A stretch of DNA of 64,000 nt from contig JASFXZ010000016.1 in assembly GCA_032209605.1 (NCBI GenBank), positions 4,650,001-4,714,000 of the forward strand, read 5' to 3'. A program made the position numbers and the translations under genes. This stretch comes from Mactromeris polynyma (taxonomy: Eukaryota; Mollusca; Bivalvia; Venerida; Mactridae). Positions 48,961-60,790 of the stretch are shown here, in pieces (the stretch's first letter is position 1; each line of letters begins with the position of its first letter). Below the pieces are notes generated by a model. That model was given only the letters and a program-made list of their open reading frames with translations. It was not told the DNA's origin and ran no database searches.

Positions 48961-50038
48961 ACTTGTCATTTGGGAAGGGTGTGGTGTTATAGATTACCAG
49001 GTGTGTAATAACCTCAAATAAAGCTGCAATTATTCATATAAATAAGTCATTTAATTTATATGTTAACGAACATACTCATTACATAATGTTTACACTGAGC
49101 GTGTGTATAGCAATATTCAATACATATAAAAGGCTCGTCAAGTTCACACATCGAAAACAAGGATTAGAAATTTGAAATGGTAATATTGTGATAAATGAAG
49201 GATTAAGTTTTGACTGGGAACGCCACATTCGTAAAGCGTTGCGTGTATATTTATGTATTTGCTGCAGAAATATCAGTAATGGCATTAAATATTAGATTTA
49301 CACTTACTATTTTCTGTGTTTTATATATAGACCAGCTTGTTACTAGCACCAAGACTGATGCTCCTCGGAAAGATACAAGGACTGACAAAACAGGTGCATT
49401 TTCATGACAACAATTTAACTATGTACATTGGCATACTATACGCTCAACCGCCTGTAGGGGAACGTACAATCGGACCAATTCAGGAAGAAATTAACCGATT
49501 TCATTTAACTATTCTGAAGTACTTTCTAGCATTACAACTATAATATGTAAATGGTTGAATAGAGTCACTTAAGCGCTTCCACAGGATATACATTACAAAA
49601 CCTTGTTGTCCGTACGTCCGTATGCGTACGTCATTCTTGCTATGTGGAAATTACCAAATAAAGCGGGGTTTTCAGTCCGTAAGGACAGATGGACGGTCTA
49701 ATGTTTTATTTGTTGGTAGTATAAATGAAGATAATGTTAATACCTGTCGATGAAAGTAATATTTAGCAAGTTAGATATATTATTTTATTCCTCCAATTTC
49801 GGAGAGCACAATTCATGTTATATACATACATACATTTACGATTTTCACAATTTTAGTCTAATTAAAAAATGAATGATTATCATATGTATTAACATTTACA
49901 CATAAACAGGACGATATAATCAGACACATATTCACATCATTACACTAATACACGACTAAGACAATACAATACATGTACATTTATAATTATATATTACTAA
50001 GTGTAAAGCATTAATCACACTAACGCGAAAACGAAATG

Positions 50039-50491
50039 TTAGTAATGAGGAATACTGTACACAATGATACGTATCACTGTCGTAAATGACTCAAACCGAA
50101 ACGAAATGTTTGAACCATTTAAGTGATATATAAACATGTATGCAATAATAAATAGGACGATACCAACCATTGGAATATATTCCACGCTTGCTGGTCTCAT
50201 AAGCACTAGTCGTGTCACTCTCTCGTGTTTCCGTGGGAACAGTACGTGATGTTTAAGAAGGAATTTCCAACGTTGTTTGCCAGGGAACAATCCTGTTTTT
50301 AAATAACTATCCAGCTCTGAGTAAAGACTATACTTCTGTAGAAGTCTGTAAATATCCGGGACAAGACCTAATACTTGGTAGTCGTTATTTAGGTATCTTG
50401 TTAGACGATGGTTGAACATTTTCTTAGCAAGATATTTACAAGGTAATCTACACAGCTGGCCTAGGAACACAAGTTTCCGATAGTCTATCAA
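50039..50491 (-). pseudogene. C-terminal segment of the non-LTR ORF2
   Basis: A 150-codon frame starting IDYRKLVFLGQLCRLP. It resembles the region that in CR1-like ORF2 proteins follows the LYGCELW-type block, which is absent here. It overlaps the end of the RT frame by 44 bp, so an internal deletion or frameshift joined them. No nucleic-acid-binding motif was recognised. Confidence 0.6.
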
Positions 50492-51850
50492 AGGGATGCA
50501 GTCCGTTGTTTACGATGCCGAGATATGTACCTCGCAGTTTAATACTAGCTTCTCCTATCGACTTTTTCGTAGACATAAACTCGTTGCATATAATCCCCAA
50601 ATGAGTGTAGTCTCGAACATCACTAATGTATTCTGTACCCAACGTCCACTGACTTGTGCGATTCTTATTGTAACATTCATTGAACACTATTACTCCACAT
50701 TTACTTCCATTGTATTCATATCGCCATCGTTTCGAGTAATTGTCACATATTGAGAGAATTTTATTCAGTCCTGTCCTCGAGAATGATATCACTATCATAT
50801 CATCAGCTACAGTAGGTGAAGAAATGTTCATATTGTACATACCAAATCCGTATTCACTATTTGATAATTCATTGATTAGTCCATTTATGAAGATAAGGTA
50901 TAGCGTAGGTGAACATTTGCTTTCCTGTCTTGTACCTTGAAGTATAGGAAATGAATCCGATAGAAAGCCATGGTTACGTACACAGCTGAATATATTGCGA
51001 TAAAGGTCCTTAAATACTAGGAATGATGTATCGTCTATATTTGTTTCAAGCAATTTATAGAGCAGTCCTTCATGCCAACACGATCGAATGCTTGTCGTCC
51101 ATCGAGGAAACAGACATACAATTTACTACCTTGTTCCCTTGAGAAAAATACACTTTCACGAAGAATAAATGAAGTCATTACACATCCTAATTGTTCTTGG
51201 AATCCACCTTGTTGTGGGTTAATCGTATCTAGTAGTTGGTCTTTACATCTATCCATTAGAACCATCTCAAATAATTTTAATATGGAAGAAGTCAGAGATA
51301 TCGCGCGGTAGTTATTGGGATCGTCTCTCCGCTTTTTGCCGCCTTTATGGAGTGTAATGATTATTCCCTTCTTCATTAAGTCTGGAACATATACATGTCT
51401 AAACATATATGTAAAAATGTTAGCAATTATCGGTGATAAAAAATCGCAAGCACAAATCAAATGTTCATAGAATATTTTGTCTGCTCCACATGCTTTGCCT
51501 TTAGGACATGATTTTAGTAATTTGCTCACAGTATTAGGCATAATTGTAACGCTGGTATCTGGTACCATTGAATTGACTGAACTAATAACTTGGTCATGAA
51601 CAGTATTCAACCAATCCTCATCATAAGATGGATTTACATATGGGCTATACAGGTCTTTGTAATAGGAACCCCATTGTTCTGCCAAATCTTGATTACCATG
51701 GTAGATTTGTCCATGGAATTTTATTCCCGCGCCTGTCGATAAATTAGCAGATTTTTTCCTGCTTTTCACAATGTTCCAAAATGTTGTTTTGTCCATTTCA
51801 GCAGTTTTGTCAAATTCATTTATTAATCTGGATGATGTATTGTTGCACAC
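50448..51850 (-). pseudogene. Non-LTR reverse transcriptase, frameshifted
   Basis: Two overlapping frames (51850-51035 and 51053-50448) together carry RT motifs: GKACGADKI, DPNNYRAISLTSSILKL, QQGGFQ, FLDGRQAFDRV (the FLDxxKAFD block with the first catalytic Asp), QGTRQESKCSPTLY, and VADDMIV in place of YADD. The frame break lies just after AFDRV, near 51045. After the SICDNYSKRW block (the usual fingers/palm end) the sequence runs to about GLHPFDRLSETC and stops, so the usual following segment is missing. Confidence 0.85.
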
Positions 51851-53003
51851 AGTATCTATGAAGACGCCTGAATGTACACTTTGCAGTTTTATATTCTACA
51901 TACAAGTAGTCACTCTGATTTCTGGGTCTTCCTCCAGCACACCATAGCCGTCTGGTATCCTTCATGCATTTATGCGCATTATTCAGTTCATCATTCCAGT
52001 ACGGTTTAAGAAAGCGTTTGAATTTAAATACTGGAAGACACTCTGATGCATTTAGAACAGAATTCACGAGTATATCGTACGACTCATCAATACCTTGTTT
52101 ATCTAAATAGCAGTTTTCCAATCGTTGTAAATCAACGTCGTTTGCTAATAGTGATTCATAGCGTAACCTATCTGCATGGTTAATTCGTCTCCAATTTATC
52201 CTAGGTTCACCGACAACCTGTGGAAGACGTGTACTTTCATCATGAGTCATAGGAAAACTCATAGTTGTTATTATAGGTCTGTGACGTGACACATTGAGAC
52301 AATCGTCATCTAGTATTTCACAATATTGTACATAATTCACACATTCAACGGGTAAACATATATGATCTATACATGAACGACAACTGATATCATAAGATAC
52401 AAAAGAGTGCATAGCACCTTTACATAAGTCTAATTTGTTGATAGCATTCATGTTTGTGTATACTAGTAAGTCGTACAATAATTGCTCTCTAGTGTTAGAG
52501 CCATTTGACATACAATTGACATTGAAGTCTCCCATAAACACAGGTACACCATAGTCTTTATAAACATACCATAAATTGTACAATTTATCAATATATTCAC
52601 TAAAAGTATCAATGGGGTAATTTGTACATGGTAAATAAATCTGAAACATAAACATATACAGGTTTGCGTTCACTTGGATTCGAACACCAATAATGCGATC
52701 ATCTTCAATGGGAAGAGGAGTCACAAGGGTATCAATAGATTTGTTCCATAATATGGCAACGCCACCTTTGCCTACTTTACGCTTGCTAGGTATAGATAAA
52801 TCAAAGTCAGACACTGCATGGCAATAATAGTTGCTAGTAAGTGAGTTTAAAAAATATAAATTGTGTTGAAATAACCAATGTTCAGACAAGCCTATGATAT
52901 CAATATTACATTTCAAAATTAAGTCACACAAATATGCCGCCGAAGACATAATGCCTGTGGCGTTCCATGTTGCGAATGTTAAATGTATACTTGAACTATC
53001 CAT
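51816..53003 (-). pseudogene. Non-LTR endonuclease domain (APE-like)
   Basis: A 395-codon frame from ATG 53003. Endonuclease motifs in order: FATWNATG near the start, GLSEHWL (the catalytic Glu region), a KGGVAILW stretch, GDFNVNC (GDFN motif), CIDHICLP, and SRHRPI where the family usually has SDHxP. That last change (Asp to Arg) hits a residue normally needed for catalysis, so this copy is probably inactive. The frame ends just inside the start of the RT frame, consistent with a frameshift in one original ORF2. Confidence 0.82.
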
Positions 53004-53004
53004 A

Positions 53005-53438
53005 TTAGTCTATATCAGCCGATAAGGCGCTGTATTTGTTGTATTGTTCAAAGGAAGTTGAACTGACATGTGAGTCAGCCTTATCATGCTGCCGTCTGTA
53101 ATTATTAACATGATTATCACGATTACCATTTCCAATCTCTCGTAATTTTGTGCGCGAGAGCCAAGGTACACAGGTAATTCCCCTTGGCCAGAATCCTGGA
53201 TCTAACAATAGATCAGCATTCTCGTTGGCTGCAATATTCAGTCGGATTATCACCTTGTTTCGTGACGTCCGCATCGGAAACTTTCGGATAAATGACACTG
53301 TGGCGCCTCGGTTTGTGACGAAGTTAGTAAGATACGTAATCGATACCGATTTCCTGTAACCACCAACAAAGAACTTCCGTGTTGGTAAAGTCGTGTGCCA
53401 ATCGAATCTGTCATATTGGTTTGAGTCTCTCTCCTCAC
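53005..53438 (-). pseudogene. ORF1 tail remnant of the non-LTR retrotransposon
   Basis: Two overlapping frames (53438-53250 and 53298-53005) end 2 bp before the endonuclease ATG. The second has LLLDPGFWPRGITCVPW, a pattern I associate with ORF1 C-termini of such elements in invertebrates, followed by a basic Asn/Arg-rich stretch. The frame change shows decay. Confidence 0.5.
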
Positions 53439-53464
53439 GAGTAGTTATCCTAACTGGGATTGTT

Positions 53465-53760
53465 CGTTTAAATTTATTACTGGTTCTTGGTTATGATTTA
53501 ATACTGGACATTCTTCGTTTAATTTAGTATTAGTTCTTGGTTATGATTTAATACTGGACATTCTTCGTTTAATTTAGTACTGGTTCTTCATTTTTAAGAT
53601 TTAGTACTTGTCATTTTTCGTTTAATGAAGTACTGGTTCTTCATTTTTAAGATTTAGTACTGGACATTATTCTTTTAAATTTAGTACTGGACATTCTTTG
53701 TTTAAATTTAGTATTGGACATTCTTTGTTTAAATTTAGTACTAGTTGTTTTAATTTTAGC
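53465..53760 (+). repeat. Imperfect AT-rich tandem repeat
   Basis: Repeated blocks of TTTAATTTAGTACTGG, TTCTT and GGACATTCTT, with period about 30-55 bp, decaying toward the right. It lies between the non-LTR element and the 26-bp satellite. Confidence 0.75.
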
Positions 53761-53882
53761 ACTGAATACTCCTCTTAGTTTAGAAAATAAATGGGTACAG
53801 GATGATTCTTTCAGAAAATGTTTTCTGGAAAATATTGAGACGCAAAAAGTCAGCTTTACTTTATTTCTCTGCAGTCAATGAT

Positions 53883-54969
53883 AGGTAAGTAAGAAAGGTA
53901 TCACAATCAGGTAAGTGAGAGAAGTATCACAATCAGGTAAGTGAGAGAGGTATCACAATCAGGTAAGTGAGAGAGGTATCACAATCAGGTAAGTAAAAGA
54001 GGTATCACAATCAGGTAAGTAAGAGAGGTATCACAATCAGGTAAATGAGAGAGGTATCACAATCAGGTAAGTGAGAGAGGTATCACAATCAGGTAAGTAA
54101 AAGAGGTATCACAATCAGGTAAGTAAGAGAGGTATCACAATCAGGTAAATGAGAGAGGTATCACAATCAGGTAAGTAAGAGAGGTATCACAATCAGGTAA
54201 ATGAGAGAGGTATCACAATCAGGTAAATGAGAGAGGTATCACAATCAGGTAAGTGAGAGAGGTATCACAATCAGGTAAGTGAGAGAGGTATCACAATCAC
54301 GTAAGTGAGAGAGGTATCACAATCAGGTAAGTGAGAGAGGTATCACAATCACGTAAGTGAGAGAGGTACCACAATCAGGTATGTGAAAGAGGTACCACAA
54401 TCAGGTAAGTGAGAGAGGTACCACAATCACGTAAGTGAGAGAGGTATCACAATCACGTAAGTGAGAGAGGTATCACAATCAGGTAAGTGAGAGAGGTATC
54501 ACAATCACGTAAGTGAGAGAGGTACCACAATCAGGTAAGTAAAAGAGGTATCACAATCAGGTAAGTGAGAGAGGTATCACAATCAGGTAAGTGAGAGAGG
54601 TATCACAATCACGTAAGTGAGAGAGGTATCACAATCAGGTAAGTAAAAGAGGTATCACAATCAGGTAAGTGAGAGAGGTATCACAATCAGGTAAGTGAGA
54701 GAGGTATCACAATCACGTAAGTGAGAGAGGTACCACAATCAGGTATGTGAAAGAGGTACCACAATCAGGTAAGTGAGAGAGGTACCACAATCAGGTAAGT
54801 AAGAGAGTTATCACAATCAGGTATGTAAGAGAGGTACCACAGTCAAGTAAGTGAGAGAGGTACCACAATCAGGTAAGTGAGAGAGGTATCACAATCAAGT
54901 AAATGAGAAAGGTATCACAATCAGATATGTGAGAGAGGTACCACAATCAGGTAAGTAAGAGAGTTATCG
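53883..54969 (+). repeat. 26-bp tandem satellite, about 42 copies
   Basis: Unit of 26 bp: AGGTAAGTGAGAGAGG then TATCACAATC, with variants (GTAAGTAA, ACGTAAGT, TACCAC). Copies are highly alike, so the array is young or homogenised. Each typical unit junction reads CAGGTAAGT, the consensus 5' splice site. It lies 200 bp downstream of the 3' end of the B-box gene. Confidence 0.95.
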
Positions 54970-55169
54970 CCCTTTGTTGTTTCTATGCCATCACTGATTC
55001 TTTCATACTGAGAGAAAATATGTGCGTCTCAAAGTCAGTCAAATTAACTTTTAGCTTCTAAACTTACACTTGTGATTTTTCATATTGTAAGGTCATGATT
55101 CCATGTTTTAGACAGAGCCATCAGAAGGTTACATGCAAAAATTTGTAGTTAAAAGCCCTATAGACACAC

Positions 55170-56936
55170 TCACAGTGCATAAAATCCAATATCAGTTGAC
55201 AGATTCTTGTCATCCGCACCACTTGTCCACATTGCAATATCATCTGTCACACAGACAGCCAAACAGTCGGAAAGAATATCGGATGTCTCATGTATTGCGA
55301 CTGGCTTCCCGTTTGTCTTCAAAAATAATGCAATACGGGACGGGCTTGCAACACAGAATTTATCATTGTACACACAAATGTCTTTTGGTACAAAATTATC
55401 GTCACTACATTTCTTTCTCCACACGACTTCAGCATTATCTTTGTAACACTTAAGTGCTTTAAAGGTTCTTGTATGAATATTCAAATATATCACGTGATCA
55501 GAATCAAAGTCATAAACTGATCTAATGGCTGAAGCATCAACTGTAGTATGTGAAATTGCGCATGTATTAATCAACTTGCCTTTTTTATCAAGGATTAAGA
55601 CCTTTGAAAATGTACTGACAGCATATATTGACGTCTTAACATCAAAATCGAATCCTGTAACATCAGTGATGGTTTCTTTTACAACATAGAATCGAAGCAA
55701 TGTTAATTTCCTGCTCTGTATTCCAAGTACATTTATATGTTCACCACATAACACAGCTATTTCTCTACATCCAGTTGACACAATGCTAGCCACTGGTTTT
55801 GAGAATTGTTTACGTAGTGTTGGCCCATTTGGAAGTTGGGTTACAAGTACAGTTGAATCGGCTAGTAACCCAATACAGCCTTCACCAAGGTGAACCAATT
55901 TGGTAAACTTCTGTTCCAAGTCAGGAATCTTCATTTTCTTACTACCTATGTTTTGTAGCTTGAACGATTTCGACTGAGGTATTGTGACTTCAGCAGATTC
56001 TGCTAATCCCACATTTGCAGGTTCCGAAACAGGCCGTATTATTGCCGGTTTAGTCGCAGTAGCTTCATCCTTGTTACCCTTTGGTCTCCGTTTGAAGATA
56101 TTATATATTCCTATTCCCCTATTCTTTTTTGGCGTTTTTCTCTCTTCTGTCTTTTGTTCTGTTCCTTCAGCAGAGTTATCTTGGGCCATGTTTACCTCGG
56201 AATAAATTACTTGATCTGATCCGGTACATTCTGCTTCATATTCAGGCTTTTTCTGTTCTGCTGTTACATTATTGGGGCCATCCGGATCACCATCATCTTC
56301 GTAAAGCTGTTGACGAACCAGTAGAACAAATCCAAGAGATTCTTTTTTGAGACATTCTCTTAGAGCTTTATCAGGTATGAAAACAGCCTCTACTTCAGAC
56401 ATATGTTCATTGCTTGCATGTAATAGATCTTTTTGAATAGTCCTCAACTGTGCAAAACACTCATTGAAATTTGCATCTTCATCTTTGAGTTTTTCTAGAT
56501 TACTATTCAGCTGCATTTCGTCATCGTCACGGAATTTATTTTCAGCTACAATTTCTTTTTCAATGTTGCCTGCATTCTTTCTAACGCATTGTTGACAAGT
56601 CTCTACCATTTTGTCCAGACGAGAAGAAAATTCTTTGTGTAGGTCTCCAATTTCAGTCAGTAACTTTTCTTTCAGCTTTTGTGCTTGTGATAACTGCACT
56701 AATTTATTCTCTCGAAGTTGTTTCACTGTTTTACTTGCACATACATGTTCAAGAATACACTGTTCTCTCTCATTTTGAATGTTTTGAATGACGGTAATTT
56801 TACAATCACCAGACTCCGCTTTGTCTACTATACACGGAATACAAAGTAGTTCATGATGTTTCAAGCATATTGCCTCGGCTTTTCTGTCCACATGTATATC
56901 GCAAGTCGCTTGTGGTGACGGTTGTTTACTTGCCAT
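55170..56936 (-). CDS. B-box/coiled-coil (TRIM-like, RING-less) protein, single coding exon
   Basis: 588 codons from ATG 56936 (AAAATGG context) to the stop at 55170. The open frame extends two codons further, but the upstream codon is TTG. A TTTCAG acceptor ends at 56957, 20 bp before the ATG, so an intron lies in the 5' leader. Residues about 12-47 form a B-box type 2 zinc finger (CDIH, CLKHHELLCIPC, then Asp/Cys). Residues about 85-185 are a Glu/Lys/Leu-rich coiled coil. A charged, low-complexity linker with a KKNRG/KRRPKG basic patch follows (about 245-300). The last 260 residues resemble the beta-propeller-like ends of bivalve TRIM56/TRIM2-type proteins (repeating short strands such as GCIGLLADSTVLV). 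There is no RING finger, so ubiquitin ligase activity is not implied. It is flanked by satellites on both sides. A role in innate immunity is only inference. Confidence 0.85.
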   Translation of the reverse strand: MASKQPSPQATCDIHVDRKAEAICLKHHELLCIPCIVDKAESGDCKITVIQNIQNEREQCILEHVCASKTVKQLRENKLVQLSQAQKLKEKLLTEIGDLHKEFSSRLDKMVETCQQCVRKNAGNIEKEIVAENKFRDDDEMQLNSNLEKLKDEDANFNECFAQLRTIQKDLLHASNEHMSEVEAVFIPDKALRECLKKESLGFVLLVRQQLYEDDGDPDGPNNVTAEQKKPEYEAECTGSDQVIYSEVNMAQDNSAEGTEQKTEERKTPKKNRGIGIYNIFKRRPKGNKDEATATKPAIIRPVSEPANVGLAESAEVTIPQSKSFKLQNIGSKKMKIPDLEQKFTKLVHLGEGCIGLLADSTVLVTQLPNGPTLRKQFSKPVASIVSTGCREIAVLCGEHINVLGIQSRKLTLLRFYVVKETITDVTGFDFDVKTSIYAVSTFSKVLILDKKGKLINTCAISHTTVDASAIRSVYDFDSDHVIYLNIHTRTFKALKCYKDNAEVVWRKKCSDDNFVPKDICVYNDKFCVASPSRIALFLKTNGKPVAIHETSDILSDCLAVCVTDDIAMWTSGADDKNLSTDIGFYAL

Positions 56937-57410
56937 TTTCAATGTAGGTATCGGTCCTGAAATGTAGTGGAAACCAACTAATCGTTACATAATTATACCA
57001 AATATTATTTATTTGAAGCCTTTAATATGTACATAATTATATTTGCCTGTATGGCATAGTCAGTAAAGTGGCAAATACTGATATGCGACAGTATGTTCAA
57101 AACTGTAAAAGTGCTATTTATACAATGTAATTTCGCTTAGTTATTATATTAATTCTGAAATGTTTGTCATTTTATCAGAACATTACAGATCGAATGTGTT
57201 ACAAATTAATTATATACGACTATGTACATAAATATTTTAATACACTCAGATTGTCTCAGTTATATCAGTAAGTGAATAAATGTTATAAAAATCCTACACT
57301 GGAAATCCTTTCAATTATATTACATGTATTGCCTGTCGAGGATTATGTTTGAGTTAGATCTGGTGATTTAAAATACATGGACATCAGTTGACCAGACTCT
57401 TCTTTATAAA

Positions 57411-59541
57411 AAAACTCTCAGACTATAAAGTGATATTGTAAGTATCACCGTCGACCCCTCGGATTATAAAGTGATATTGTTAAGTATCACAGTCGACCCC
57501 TCGGATTATAAAGTGATATTGTTAAGTATCACCGTCGGCCCCTCGGATAATAAAGTGATATTGTTAAGTATCACCTTCGGCCCCTCGGATTATAAAGTGA
57601 AACTGTTAAGTATCACCGTCGACCCCTCGGATTATAAAGTGATATTGTAAGTATCACTGTCGGCCCCTCGGATTATAAAGTTATATTGTTAAGTATCACC
57701 GTCGACCCCTCGGATTATAAAGTGATATTGTTAAGTATCACCGTCGACCCCTCGGATTATAAAGTGATATTGTTAAGTATCACCGTCGACCCCTCGGATT
57801 ATAAAGTGATATTGTAAGTATCACCGTCGACCCCTCGGATTATAAAGTGATATTGTTAAGTATCACCGTCGGCCCCTCGGATTATAAAGTGATATTGTTA
57901 AGTATCACCGTCGGCCCCTCGGATTATAAAGTGATATTGTTAAGTATCACTGTCGGCCCCTCGGATTATAAAGTGATATTGTTAAGTATCACTGTCGGCC
58001 TCTCGGATTATAAAGTGATATTGTTAAGTATCACCGTCGGCCCCTCGGATTATAAAGTGATATTGTTAAGTATCACCGTCGGCCCCTCGGATTATAAAGT
58101 GATATTGTTAAGTATCACTGTCGGCCCCTCAGATTATAAAGTGATATTGTAAGTATCACTGTCGGCCCCTCGGATTATAAAGTGATATTGTTAAGTATCA
58201 CCGTCGGCCCCTCGGATTATAAAGTGATATTGTTAAGTATCACTGTCGACCCCTCGGATTATAAAGTGATATTGTTAAGTATCACCTTCGGCCCCTCGGA
58301 TTATAAAGTGATATTGTTAAGTATCACCGTCGACCCCTCGGATTATAAAGTGATATTGTTAAGTATCACTGTCGGCCCCTCGGATTATAAAGTGATACTG
58401 TAAAGTATCACTGTCGGCCCCTCGGATTATAAAGTGATATTGTTAAGTATCACCTTCGGCCCCTCGGATTATAAAGTGATATTGTTAAGTATCACCGTCG
58501 ACCCCTCGGATTATAAAGTGATATTGTTAAGTATCACCTTCGGCCCCTCGGATTATAAAGTGATATTGTAAAGTATCACCGTCGACCCCTCGGATTATAA
58601 AGTGATATTGTTAAGAATCACTGTCGGCCCCTCGGATTATAAAGTGATATTGTTAAGAATCACTGTCGGCCCCTCGGATTATAAAGTGATATTGTAAAGT
58701 ATCACCGTCGACCCCTCGGATTATAAAGTGATATTGTTAAGAATCACTGTCGGCCCCTCGGATTATAAAGTGATATTGTTAAGTATCACTGTCGGCCTCT
58801 CGGATTATAAAGTGATATTGTTAAGTATCACCGTCGGCCCCTCGGATTATAAAGTGATATTGTTAAGTATCACCGTCGGCCCCTCGGATTATAAAGTGAT
58901 ATTGTTAAGTATCACTGTCGGCCCCTCAGATTATAAAGTGATATTGTAAGTATCACTGTCGGCCCCTCGGATTATAAAGTGATATTGTTAAGTATCACCG
59001 TCGGCCCCTCGGATTATAAAGTGATATTGTTAAGTATCACTGTCGACCCCTCGGATTATAAAGTGATATTGTTAAGTATCACCTTCGGCCCCTCGGATTA
59101 TAAAGTGATATTGTTAAGTATCACCTTCGGCCCCTCAGATTATAAAGTGATATTGTAAGTATCACTGTCGACCCCTCGGATTATAAAGTGATATTGTTAA
59201 GTATCACCGTCGGCCCCTCAGATTATAAAGTGATATTGTAAGTATCACTGTCGGCCCCTCAGATTATAAAGTGATATTGTAAGTATCACTGTCGGCCCCT
59301 CGGATTATAAAGTGATACTGTTAAGTATCACTGTCGGCCCCTCAGATTATAAAGTGATATTGTTAAGTATCACCGTCGACCCCTCGGATTATAAAGTGAT
59401 ATTGTTAAGTATCACCGTCGACCCCTCGGATTATAAAGTGATATTGTAAGTATCACTGTCGACCTCTCGGATTATAAAGTGATATTGTTAAGTATCACCG
59501 TCGGCCCCTCGGATTATAAAGTGATATTGTAAGTATCACTG
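57411..59541 (+). repeat. 42-bp tandem satellite, about 50 copies, with higher-order structure
   Basis: Unit: TCACCGTCGGCCCCTCGG then ATTATAAAGTGATATTGTTAAGTA (42 bp; a 41-bp form lacks one T). GTGATA and TATCAC within each unit are complementary. Variants (CGACC or CGGCC, CACC or CACT, TCGG or TCAG, CCTTCGG) recur in the same order at an offset of about 797 bp (about 57998 and about 58795), so blocks of 19 units were duplicated. Because 42 is divisible by 3, some stretches stay open and read as a 14-residue repeat; this is not evidence of a protein. Confidence 0.95.
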
Positions 59542-59689
59542 AAGAAGTTCAGAAGATGTGTGGATTAGTAAAGAGTATTTGCATAAAAATATCAGCTTTT
59601 ATATTGCTTTAAATTTTTAAATATTGGATGTCAAATGTAAAACTGATGCAAACAAAGAAAATTTGCTGAATCCCGCGAGTTCCGAGTCA

Positions 59690-60790
59690 ATGAAATATGT
59701 TACTTATATATGTGTTTCCTGTATATACAATGTCATGAGACTGTCTATCCGACTTAGACCGCGTGAACTTGACGGAGCGTCATATATACAATATATATGT
59801 TTCCTGTATAGACAATGTCATGAGACTGTATATCTATATCCGACTTAGACTGCGTGAACTTGATGGAGCGTCATATATACAATATATATGTTTCCTGTAT
59901 AGACAATGTCATGAGACTGTCTATCTATATCCGACTTAGACTGCGTGAACTTGATGGAGCGTCATATATACAATATAATATGTTTCCTGTATAGACAATG
60001 TCATGAGACTGTATATCTATATCCGACTTAGACTGCGTGAACTTGATGGAGCGTCATATATACAATATAATATGTTTCCTGTATAGACAATGTCATGAGA
60101 CTGTATATCTATATCCGACTTAGACTGCGTGAACTTGATGGAGCGTCATATATACAATATAATATGTTTCCTGTATAGACAATGTCATGAGACTGTCTAT
60201 CTATATCCGACTTAGACCGCGTGATCTTGATGGAGCGTCATATATACAATATATATGTTTCCTGTATAGACAATGTCATGAGACTGTCTATCTATATCCG
60301 ACTTAGACTGCGTGAACTTGATGGAGCGTCATATATACAATATAATATGTTTCCTGTATAGACAATGTCATGAGACTGTCTATCTATATCCGACTTAGGC
60401 CGCGTGAACTTGATGAACCGTCATATATACAATATAATATGTTTCCTGTATAGACAATGTCATGAGACTGTCTATCCGACTTAGACTGCGTGAACTTGAT
60501 GGAGCGTCATATATACAATATATATGTTTCCTGTATAGACAATGTCATGAGACTGTATATCTATATCCGACTTAGACTGCGTGAACTTGATGGAGCGTCA
60601 TATATACAATATAATATGGTTCCTGTATAGACAATGTCATGAGACTGTCTATCTATATCCGACTTAGGCCGCGTGAACTTGATGAACCGTCATATATTCA
60701 ATATATATGTTTCCTGTATAGACAATGTCATGAGGCTGTCTCTCCGACTTGGACCGCGTGAACTTGATGGACCGTCATACATACACTATA
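59690..60790 (+). repeat. About 91-bp tandem satellite, about 12 copies
   Basis: Unit: ATATGTTTCCTGTATAGACA, ATGTCATGAGACTGT, TATCTATATCCGACTTAGAC, TGCGTGAACTTGATGGAGCG, TCATATATACAAT. Copies recur every 86-92 bp; the last ones are more diverged. It abuts the 42-bp satellite with only about 150 bp between. Confidence 0.93.

Larger units (their letters stand above)
46375..49779. other. Intergenic stretch upstream of the laccase gene
   Basis: Contains the SINE near 47.9 kb and degenerate repeats near 48.7 kb. Nothing else recognised. Confidence 0.5.
49780..53460 (-). mobile_element. Degenerate APE-type non-LTR retrotransposon
   Basis: On the minus strand, in order: an ORF1 tail remnant (about 53438-53005), an apurinic-type endonuclease (from 53003), reverse transcriptase (about 51850-50448), a downstream C-terminal segment (50491-50039) and an AT-rich 3' region ending near 49780 in a short hairpin (CTCTCCGAAATTGGAGG) followed by AATAAAA. 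Frame changes near 51830 and 51045 and an apparent deletion near 50470 show it is dead. Target duplications were not found and both ends are approximate. Clade (CR1, Jockey or other) was not decided. Confidence 0.85.

Noticed and set aside
53883..54969. CRISPR array
   Set aside because: Units are contiguous 26-bp tandem repeats without unique spacers, in a eukaryotic genome.
57847..58949. Open frames encoding a 14-residue repeat protein
   Set aside because: They are a by-product of a 42-bp satellite unit; frames break wherever a 41-bp unit occurs.
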